This document shows positions 17,723 to 24,854 of a stretch of 64,000 nucleotides of DNA, piece after piece; position 1 is the stretch's first letter; each line of letters opens with the position of its first letter. The DNA comes from Paenibacillus maysiensis (GTDB taxonomy: Bacteria; Bacillota; Bacilli; Paenibacillales; Paenibacillaceae). A program made the position numbers and the translations under genes. Below the pieces are notes generated by a model, which ran no database searches, had not been told where the DNA came from, and saw nothing but the letters and a program-made list of their open reading frames with translations. The stretch spans positions 37,500 to 101,499 of the forward strand of contig NZ_ASRY01000197.1 in NCBI RefSeq assembly GCF_000520815.1, written 5' to 3'.

Positions 17723-18937
17723 TTGAAGGGAATGCGAAACGGGTTTCTACGTACACGTGTTTATTCATGGACAGCAGGAGTTGCCTTAGCGGCATGGGTC
17801 ATGGGTTTTAGCGCTGTTCCGTCTTATGCATCCGAGGTGTCCGAGGCGGCTGTGCCCAAGCAGGCTGAAATTGAAACAAGCGCGGCAATTGGAAGCTTTG
17901 AGGATGAAGGGAATCCACATAATTATATTCAGCCCGCAGCGAATGGTGGGTTTCTGGTACTGAACATCGAAGACAATACTGAGACAAGTGTGGCGCATGT
18001 CACGTACGGCAAGCTGGACAGCTCGCTGGAGGGTGTGTGGAAACATGAGCTGGATCTGAATGTGCAGCCTGGTGCAAGCAGTAGGGGAGTCCAGCGGGAG
18101 ACGTCGGATGGTGGCTCGCTGCTGCTTATCGACTATACGAAGCCAGACGGGATACGGGAGTTACAGGCATCACGGTTAGATGAGGACGGGTATAGCGTGT
18201 GGTCCAAAACGTTACAAACGGATGGCTTGGCATCCCATGGACAGAACTCCCTTATAGGTTTGGAACCGCTTGCGGACGGCGGATTTCTTGTATCCTCTCT
18301 GGACCGGGCGGAACAAGCATTTACCGTACTCAAATACTCAGAAACTGGTGAGGAGCTGTGGAACCGAACGAAGGACGGGGTGACCTCGGGTTGGCTGGTT
18401 GGCAATCACGATGGATATTATGCACTTATGAACAGTCCGCATGGCCCGGTAGGAGTACAGACAGATGTTTACGGCCAGGAAATCCGTAACATTAATTTCG
18501 ATTTGGGCTCTGGTAAAGATATTGCAGAGGTACGGGAGTTGTCCGGTGGCCATATAGCCGTCACAGGGCTTAAAGGGAACAGCAAGCGTACACAGATTTT
18601 GAGCAACGGACTGCAATTGTTCGGTGATACAGATGATTATCCGGCTGACCGGGTATATCTGCCGGAGGAGCAGGTGTACGTTCGGTTTAGTGACCGATAT
18701 GATCCGCTGGGAGGCAGCACGAAGATGCATGGGATTACCATCACTGGCTTGAAAGGGAACGGTACGAAGGTTTGGGAAACCACTACCCATTACAAGGAAG
18801 ACAATTCCTTCGGCATCCGATATGACACGGGACTCATATACAAAATACCGACAGGCTATGCAGTGGTGACATCCACATCCGGCGGCGCTCATAAACCGGT
18901 AGTACTTGATTTTGCGAAAATATGGATACCGGAATAA
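17723..18937 (+). CDS. Secreted protein with beta-propeller-like repeats, unknown function
   Basis: A 404-residue exported protein. An N-terminal signal peptide (basic MKGMRNGFLRTRVYS, hydrophobic AGVALAAWVMGF, cleavage near SYASE) is followed by repeats of about 50 residues that share a Trp-centred strand (GVWKHELDL, SVWSKTLQT, ELWNRTKDG, KVWETTTHY). This periodicity resembles PQQ- or delta-60-type beta-propellers. No catalytic motif is recognised. The start is TTG 17723, eight bases after AAGGGAG; the ATG at 17732 is too close to its own G-rich run. The gene ends in its own terminator, so it is probably monocistronic. Confidence 0.7.
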   Translation: MKGMRNGFLRTRVYSWTAGVALAAWVMGFSAVPSYASEVSEAAVPKQAEIETSAAIGSFEDEGNPHNYIQPAANGGFLVLNIEDNTETSVAHVTYGKLDSSLEGVWKHELDLNVQPGASSRGVQRETSDGGSLLLIDYTKPDGIRELQASRLDEDGYSVWSKTLQTDGLASHGQNSLIGLEPLADGGFLVSSLDRAEQAFTVLKYSETGEELWNRTKDGVTSGWLVGNHDGYYALMNSPHGPVGVQTDVYGQEIRNINFDLGSGKDIAEVRELSGGHIAVTGLKGNSKRTQILSNGLQLFGDTDDYPADRVYLPEEQVYVRFSDRYDPLGGSTKMHGITITGLKGNGTKVWETTTHYKEDNSFGIRYDTGLIYKIPTGYAVVTSTSGGAHKPVVLDFAKIWIPE

Positions 18938-18962
18938 TCTGAATAATCCGGTATCTTTTTTT
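18925..18962 (+). terminator. Intrinsic terminator overlapping the stop of the secreted propeller-like gene
   Basis: A perfect 8-bp stem GATACCGG (18925-18932) / CCGGTATC (18948-18955) followed by seven T. The TAA stop lies inside the loop. Confidence 0.85.
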
Positions 18963-19012
18963 GGAAGCGCAGAAGATGACCTTTTGCAGCCATGTTATGA
19001 CCACAAGAAAAT

Positions 19013-19043
19013 AGCCTGCTTGTATGCGAGATACAAACAGGCT
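19013..19043 (-). terminator. Hairpin terminator downstream of the nitrite/sulfite reductase gene
   Basis: AGCCTG-C-TTGTAT / ATACAA-A-CAGGCT forms a 12-bp stem with one mismatch. On the minus strand it is followed by TATTTTCTT, fitting termination of the reductase transcript. Confidence 0.6.
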
Positions 19044-19102
19044 GCCTTGGAAGGCCTATTAGGTTAAGAGAACACATGATAGAAGAGCCTTACTTACAAA
19101 CC

Positions 19103-20728
19103 TCAGGAAGCAGCGGTGCTGGCCTGCAAAATAGCAGACAGCTTTTCCTGAAAAGTCGGAATGCCTACCCGATGTACATACGCATAAAAGGTTTCGTCGG
19201 CATTTCGATTTTCTTTGTAAAACAGAATCAGTTCGGCCAACACAGGGCCAACCTGATCACCACGTACGCGACCTTTGAGCGCTTTACTGAACTGGGCACC
19301 CGGTCCGAGCGCTCCGCCGACAGCAATGTCGAACGCGTCGACCATGCCTTCGGGTGTCTTAATAAGCGAGCCTTGCAGACCGATGTCTGCAATATGCTTG
19401 TGTCCGCAGGAATTCGGGCAACCGATGAAATGAATGCGCACTTTTTCGTCCAGCTCTACGTGCTGATCCAAATACTCGGCAACATCAACCGCCCGCTTTT
19501 TAGTCTCCACAATCGCCAGATTGCAGAATTCATTCCCGGTGCATGAAACGGTACGGCTCATAAAATGCTTGGGCTGTGGCGTCAGGCGTTGCAGCACAGG
19601 AGCCTGTAGTAATTCATCCACCTGATTGTCCGGCACGCCGCTCAGCAAAATATTTTGTGACATGGTGGTACGAATCTGTCCATCACCGTAGCGGTCAGCC
19701 AGGTCGGCCAGCTCGTGCAGTTCGTCAGCATCCAGACGGCCGACTGGCACGTTCAGACCGACATAGTTTAGACCCTGCTGCGCTTGTGGATGCACACCGT
19801 CAAAGTAGGCTGCTTGCCAGCCGATCGTTTTATCCTCGCCCCGGCCGGGCATTTCGCCGATATACTCCGTGAGCTTGGCTAAAAACTTTTCCGGGCCCCA
19901 ATCGGCGATGAGAAATTTTAAGCGGGCATGATGTCGTTTTTCCCGATAGCCGTAATCCCGGAAAATGGTGGTGACTGCAATGGAAACCTTCAAAACTTCA
20001 TCAGGACGGACAAACAGGTCCAGCGATTGCGCCAAATGCGACTTGGCGGATAAGCCCCCACCGACCATCACATGGAAGCCGATGACTTCTTCCCCGTCGA
20101 TTACTTTAGTGGCTGGCGTAAAGGACAAATCGTTAATTTCAGCCTGCGCATTATTGTACGTGTTACCGGAGATGGACATTTTGTATTTACGCGGCAGATT
20201 GGAGAAGTCCCGATTTAACACGAAAAAACGGTTGACTTCATCCACAATGTCCTTGGTGTCGACCAATTCATTCGGATCAATGCCTGCCAACGGATTGCCA
20301 ACAATCGTACGCGGGCAGTCGCCACAGGCTTCAAAGGAGTACAAATCAACTTTTTCCAGCCGCTCAAAAATATCGGGTAAATCTTGAACCGTCAGCCAGT
20401 GAAGCTGAATAGCCTGACGGGTGGTGACATCAACGAGACTGCGTCCGTACAGTGTGGATATGTCCGCCAATGCATGTGCCTGCGCTGATGTCATGATACC
20501 TGTAGGAATACGGATGCGCATCATAAAATGACCGTCCTTGGGCTTTTGCTGATACACTCCGGCCCATTTGAAACGATCCATATCGTCCGCAGTGATCGAA
20601 TCGAAGCCTTCGCTCGCATAGCTTTCGATAATGGTGCGTATGACGTCAAGGCCGTCCTTTTCCAGCTTGGCAAATTCGAATTTGTTCAGTTTATCGGGAT
20701 GAGCGGTCCAGATTGGTTCGTAAGCCAT
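19103..20728 (-). CDS. Siroheme-dependent nitrite/sulfite reductase
   Basis: A 541-residue hemoprotein of the ferredoxin-type nitrite/sulfite reductase family, which reduces nitrite to ammonia or sulfite to sulfide with six electrons. Two ferredoxin-like half-domains are seen (GHFMMRIRIPTGIMTSAQ early, VGLNVPVGRLDADELHELAD later). The four cysteines that bind the 4Fe-4S cluster and bridge siroheme are present: Cys396, Cys402 (CTGNEFC) and Cys437, Cys441 (CPNSC). ATG 20728 follows GGAGG by seven bases. Whether the substrate is nitrite or sulfite cannot be decided here; there are no nas or cys neighbours. Confidence 0.9.
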   Translation of the reverse strand: MAYEPIWTAHPDKLNKFEFAKLEKDGLDVIRTIIESYASEGFDSITADDMDRFKWAGVYQQKPKDGHFMMRIRIPTGIMTSAQAHALADISTLYGRSLVDVTTRQAIQLHWLTVQDLPDIFERLEKVDLYSFEACGDCPRTIVGNPLAGIDPNELVDTKDIVDEVNRFFVLNRDFSNLPRKYKMSISGNTYNNAQAEINDLSFTPATKVIDGEEVIGFHVMVGGGLSAKSHLAQSLDLFVRPDEVLKVSIAVTTIFRDYGYREKRHHARLKFLIADWGPEKFLAKLTEYIGEMPGRGEDKTIGWQAAYFDGVHPQAQQGLNYVGLNVPVGRLDADELHELADLADRYGDGQIRTTMSQNILLSGVPDNQVDELLQAPVLQRLTPQPKHFMSRTVSCTGNEFCNLAIVETKKRAVDVAEYLDQHVELDEKVRIHFIGCPNSCGHKHIADIGLQGSLIKTPEGMVDAFDIAVGGALGPGAQFSKALKGRVRGDQVGPVLAELILFYKENRNADETFYAYVHRVGIPTFQEKLSAILQASTAAS

Positions 20729-20863
20729 CCATTTGCCTCCTTCATAAGCATTGTTTGCAGGGATTCAAGATTATACTTTTATTTCCGACAATAGAACTAA
20801 GATATAATGTGATGGTATCATAGTTGGAAGTGCCCGTAAACGAAGGAATGGCCCAAACGCTAT

Positions 20864-20890
20864 AACGATTATTTATCGTTTTTGCTTATT
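20864..20890 (+). other. Small hairpin in the gap upstream of the HtrA-like gene
   Basis: AACGAT/ATCGTT with a 5-base loop, followed by a T-rich run. It lies in the 340-base gap between the divergent reductase and protease genes; role unknown. Confidence 0.3.
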
Positions 20891-20893
20891 TTC

Positions 20894-20922
20894 TTGATAT
20901 AAGGATTTGGTAATTTTATAGT
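20894..20922 (+). promoter_or_regulatory. Candidate SigA promoter of the HtrA-like protease gene
   Basis: TTGATA (20894-20899), 17-bp spacer, TATAGT (20917-20922). It would give a leader of about 140 bases before the start at 21069. Confidence 0.5.
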
Positions 20923-21068
20923 ATAAATGACATGAGGGGTCATGTAAGCGGCAAACATAGCTTTTAAAAAAAAGATAGGGCTTAAAGCGATTGTATGCGT
21001 GTCTCCTCTATGGTAGATTTGGACTAACTGATAGAACAGGGTCATGTTAGAGAGGAAAAGGTGAAACT

Positions 21069-22310
21069 ATGCGTAAGATGGGGAAAAGGGCTGTCATACT
21101 GGCTTTGAGCAGCGCTTTGTGTGTTTCTGGAACAGCAGGTGCAGCCAGCAGTGGAACTGCTTTGAAAACAAAGGTCATTAACGGCGGGGTCTATGTCAAC
21201 GTAGGCGATGTGAATAAAGCATTAGGAACCAGCGGCGCGTATAACAGCGCAAATGGTACATATACGTTATCGGCCGATCGTGTGCCGCAGGTGGTTAAAA
21301 ATGTATCTCCCTCTGTGGTAGGCATCATCGGCCGCTCAGCAACGGGACAAACCGTGGCAGGCGGAGATCGGTACAATCTTGCTCACGGTACGGGGGTTAT
21401 TATTCGGACAAATGGATGGATTGTCACGAATGCACATGTCATTGAAGGATTAAATGATGCTGTGGTCGTGACCTCGGACGGTAAATCTTACAGTATTACA
21501 GATAGCTACAGTGATCCGGTCAGTGACCTGGCATTGGTTAAAATCAAAGCAAGCGGCCTTAAACCTGCTACCTTAGCGGGCTCGCCGAATAATCTTCAGG
21601 TGGGAGAGCAGGTAGTGGCTATCGGTACGCCTATCTCTTTTTCCCTGCGTAATTCGGCAACTTCGGGTGTTGTCAGCGGATTGAACCGTGGCGTCAACGC
21701 TGCCTATCGACTTATCCAAAGCGATACCGCGATCAATCCTGGTAACAGTGGCGGTCCGCTCGTAAACCTCAAAGGAGAGGTAATCGGGATCAATACGATG
21801 AAATTTTCGGCTGTCGGTATTGAAAATATGGGCTTTTCGATTCCTTCGGATACGGTGAAGTATGTCATTGCTCAATTTTTTAAGTATGGTGAGGTTCGGC
21901 GTGCCAGTCTTGGTCTAGGATTGGAAGAGAGCTGGTCGGCGATTGTGGGGCTGCCTACGGAGGACCCTTTGAAAGTCACAAAAATTACTTCGGCTAGTGC
22001 TGTTCAGGCCAAAATCAAGGAAGGCGACGAGTTGTATAGCATAAACGGCAAGCGTGTGGCTTCCGCTATCGATGTCAACGAGTTGCTTAAAAGCTATCAG
22101 CCTGGGCAGACGGTGAGCTTGCTCATGCAGACGGACGGCGATATTGTAAAACGCAAGTTGGTACTGTCACAGGATAATGGTGAAATCTATGAATCTATTC
22201 AGGCCGGAGAGGATGCCGGGGACTCGGATGAGTCGGCTGGTGATGGCAATGTAGTGCCTTCCAAGGAAGCATCTAAGTCAGTCCAAGAGGCAGCCGCTAC
22301 AGGGAAGTAA
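21069..22310 (+). CDS. Secreted HtrA/S1C-like serine protease with N-terminal stalk-like domain and PDZ domain
   Basis: A 413-residue trypsin-like protease. A signal peptide (MRKMGKRAVILALSSALCVS, cleavage near AGAA) is followed by a short domain resembling the copper-amine-oxidase-N/stalk fold (INGGVYVNVGDVNKALGTSG, about 37-70). The protease domain has an intact triad His123 (TNAHVIEG), Asp153 (SDLALVKI) and Ser227 (GNSGGPL), and a PDZ domain spans about 285-370 (IKEGDELYSINGKRV). The C-terminal tail is acidic and low-complexity. Unlike typical Bacillus HtrA it has no obvious retained membrane anchor. Likely role: extracytoplasmic protein quality control. The following gene also carries a stalk-like domain. 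Confidence 0.88.
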   Translation: MRKMGKRAVILALSSALCVSGTAGAASSGTALKTKVINGGVYVNVGDVNKALGTSGAYNSANGTYTLSADRVPQVVKNVSPSVVGIIGRSATGQTVAGGDRYNLAHGTGVIIRTNGWIVTNAHVIEGLNDAVVVTSDGKSYSITDSYSDPVSDLALVKIKASGLKPATLAGSPNNLQVGEQVVAIGTPISFSLRNSATSGVVSGLNRGVNAAYRLIQSDTAINPGNSGGPLVNLKGEVIGINTMKFSAVGIENMGFSIPSDTVKYVIAQFFKYGEVRRASLGLGLEESWSAIVGLPTEDPLKVTKITSASAVQAKIKEGDELYSINGKRVASAIDVNELLKSYQPGQTVSLLMQTDGDIVKRKLVLSQDNGEIYESIQAGEDAGDSDESAGDGNVVPSKEASKSVQEAAATGK

Positions 22311-22358
22311 ATGAAAACGGATCGTTATGATATCAAATATAGCTAGAGGGAGATTACT

Positions 22359-24272
22359 GTGAAGCATATTCAAAGAAAAATGATGTATAAGCTGGGAGCT
22401 GGCGCGGTTGCATTGTCCGTTCTGCTATCTGCTTTGCCAGCAGTGGCGGCGGACAGCGATAAACCGATCTTGGAGCTACGTCTGCAAGGCGGCAGCAACA
22501 CAGCCATCGTGAACGGTCAGAATGCCAATATTGCAAAACCCTATTCAAAAAGCGGTGCGTTGATGGTTCCGGCTGGTGTGTTCAAAAAAGCATTTAACAG
22601 CAAAATTCGGCTGGCCGAAGATAATGTGGTCAAAATTAGCAGCGGTGCTCGCATCGTATCGCTGACCATCGGTAGCCGTACTGCCTGGATGGGCGGTCAT
22701 AAGGTAACGCTCCCCGCTCCACCGGAAATGTCATCAGGTGTCCTGATGGTTCCGCTGCGTCAAGTAGCAGAAGGCCTCGGAGGCAAGCTGGAGAAGAATG
22801 GTGCGGGCATTGTCATTCGGATGGAGGCGCAAGAAGAGGCAGGCACGGTAGCTGAAGAGACGCCGAGCATTGATAACGATGAGGGCAAGACGCAGATCGG
22901 GAACAGCTACTACGATTGGTCCATGAACTATCCAACAGGGCTGGTCATCGGTCAGGGTGGCGGGGATGAGAGCATTTCCACATTTATGGACGAGAATAGT
23001 GCGTATTATATGGAAGTGCATACAGCCCCACAGCCGGTCCCGTTGAATGCGGACGATTTGCTTCAACAACTGGTGCAAGCCGCCAAGGAGACGGGAGAAA
23101 TCGTTATAGATCGAAAATCCTTCCCGAAATCAAAGGTACCTTATGCGCGTGTCATTACGAAGGACGGAGACGGCGTGCTGTGGGAAAACCGTCAGTATTA
23201 TGACAACGGAAGATTGTATGTGATTTATTTTTCCGATGCCAAAGCAACGAACTATAAGGATCTCGCACAGTATGCGGGTCTGTTAAATTCCTTCAAGACC
23301 TCCTTCAATGCACAGGATAAAAGCATTAAAGACCTGTCGACCGTCGTAGGGGGAACACGTGAGGCTGGAAACCCGGACTATGGTGTGTCGCTTAGCATAC
23401 CGGCAGGTTGGAAAATGGACGATCAGCGGATGCAGTACGAAAGCAATGATGGATCGAGTTTCCGCTTGAACGTGACTTCAGCTCCTGCTGATGCCACGTT
23501 GGAGAACTGGAGCCAACAGCTGCAAAAGTGGCTGAGTGATTCATTTGTATCTACAGCTTATGAGTCCCAGAAGACCTATCCACTTGAGGTTGCGGGGGTT
23601 AAGGGGCTGGTTCAGGAGTATCGATACAACTTTGGCGATGGATGGGTTAAGGAATACAATGTGCTGATTCAGCAAAATGGATACCGCTATCTGGCTGAAT
23701 ACGCTGTGCCGGAAAAAGTGAGCAAAGGGAATGATCAGTTCAATGCGCTCATTTCCTCGCTTCAAATCGATTTCCAAACCGTAGCGAGCAACTTCGGACA
23801 ACTGGAAGAGGACGACTATCTGGCAGACAAAACGAAAACGGTCAAAAAGACTTCCAAAGCCTATGCGTACACGGTGAATATTCCACGATACTGGACAGCG
23901 ATCAGCGACCAATTTGAATTGGGTGATGTGGAATACCAGTTTACTGGAGGACGCTTCTCTATCAAGGTTGACAATGACCAATCGTTCGAGTTAACGGTAT
24001 CCCAGCTCAAGGACTTTTACGATAAGCAGGGTAAAAGCTACAAAAACCTCAAGGTTGAAGAGGTTAAGGACGTGACGTTCGCCGGGGTTCCGGCAGCTTC
24101 CTTTACATTCCACCGTGTGGAAGAAGGCATTGGCTATACAGGCCGCCAAATTGTTCTGGAGCGTGACGGAAAAACGTATACCGTGGCAACGACGCTGAAT
24201 GACGCGAACAATACGGCTGTGCAGTCTACTGCACTGGATTCGACGCTGAATTCGTTTAATTTTGTGAAGTAG
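22359..24272 (+). CDS. Secreted stalk-domain protein with three PsbP-like repeats
   Basis: A 637-residue exported protein. A signal peptide (cleavage near AVAAD) precedes a copper-amine-oxidase-N type stalk domain (about 35-150, GALMVPAGVFKKAF and GVLMVPLRQVAEGLGG). Then come three related modules that each open with a Tyr- and Pro-containing strand (YYDWSMNYPTGLV, DYGVSLSIPAGWKM, AYAYTVNIPRYWTA), resembling PsbP-like lipid- or ligand-binding folds. No catalytic residues are recognised. The start GTG 22359 has AGAGGGAG upstream. It lies 48 bases after the HtrA-like gene and is probably co-transcribed, so it may be a substrate or partner of the protease; this is inference. Confidence 0.75.
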   Translation: MKHIQRKMMYKLGAGAVALSVLLSALPAVAADSDKPILELRLQGGSNTAIVNGQNANIAKPYSKSGALMVPAGVFKKAFNSKIRLAEDNVVKISSGARIVSLTIGSRTAWMGGHKVTLPAPPEMSSGVLMVPLRQVAEGLGGKLEKNGAGIVIRMEAQEEAGTVAEETPSIDNDEGKTQIGNSYYDWSMNYPTGLVIGQGGGDESISTFMDENSAYYMEVHTAPQPVPLNADDLLQQLVQAAKETGEIVIDRKSFPKSKVPYARVITKDGDGVLWENRQYYDNGRLYVIYFSDAKATNYKDLAQYAGLLNSFKTSFNAQDKSIKDLSTVVGGTREAGNPDYGVSLSIPAGWKMDDQRMQYESNDGSSFRLNVTSAPADATLENWSQQLQKWLSDSFVSTAYESQKTYPLEVAGVKGLVQEYRYNFGDGWVKEYNVLIQQNGYRYLAEYAVPEKVSKGNDQFNALISSLQIDFQTVASNFGQLEEDDYLADKTKTVKKTSKAYAYTVNIPRYWTAISDQFELGDVEYQFTGGRFSIKVDNDQSFELTVSQLKDFYDKQGKSYKNLKVEEVKDVTFAGVPAASFTFHRVEEGIGYTGRQIVLERDGKTYTVATTLNDANNTAVQSTALDSTLNSFNFVK

Positions 24273-24323
24273 AGGGTGTAGGGAAAGGATTAGCGAGTTA
24301 TGGTGGGGAGGGGCGCTACGCGC

Positions 24324-24437
24324 GCCATTTGATCCTGCGATCGCTGTTGACCCGGGATTCTTGGATTGTATAAGGGATTGAATAGTAAGAATCCCGGGTC
24401 AAAGGCGAACGCTAACGCTTCTACGGATTCAAATGGC
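24324..24437. repeat. Long palindromic intergenic element
   Basis: The core is a perfect 16-bp inverted repeat TTGACCCGGGATTCTT (24347-24362) / AAGAATCCCGGGTCAA (24387-24402) around a 24-base loop. Outer arms GCCATTTGATCC (24324-24335) and GGATTCAAATGGC (24425-24437) also pair with one base missing. The whole could fold into one long hairpin, like a repetitive extragenic palindrome or MITE. There is only one copy in this window, so dispersal cannot be judged, and no ORF is inside. Confidence 0.6.
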
Positions 24438-24527
24438 TTGCTCCGCTGGCACCCGCCGTAAGATCGCCAATCTTTTTAAAGAGTGAGTGAGGTAGGAAGG
24501 TCAAAGGCTGTTCAAGCATCTCCCAAG

Positions 24528-24568
24528 CATCTCCAATGTACCGTTTGACGGGATTGGGGGTGTTTTTT
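24528..24568 (+). terminator. Intrinsic terminator downstream of the palindromic element
   Basis: CATCTCCAAT (24528-24537) pairs with ATTGGGGGTG (24553-24562) over 10 bp, two of them T-G, followed by six T. It probably ends the protease/stalk-protein transcript. Bases 24569-24854 contain only a small CCGCA/TGCGG hairpin with a T run (24669-24695) and no supported gene. Confidence 0.65.
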
Positions 24569-24854
24569 ATTTTTAGTATGATATTTTTGTAAGGAATCGC
24601 TTGGAAAGTGTAGAAGCTTGGGGCGCAGTCTGGTACACTAGATTAGTTACAAGATAAGAATGATTATGCCGCAATGTTTGTCATGCGGATTTTTTGAGTT
24701 GGATGTCAATGATCCCGTGAGCCTATGGTTCAGAGTAGGGATGATCGGATAGGATGATAGTTCATAGGATTTTAAAATAAGCAGCATCGCTGCTCTGGAA
24801 AATAACGCTTTACCAAAGAATAATAAGTTATTTCTCAGTCTAGGGAGGACAATG

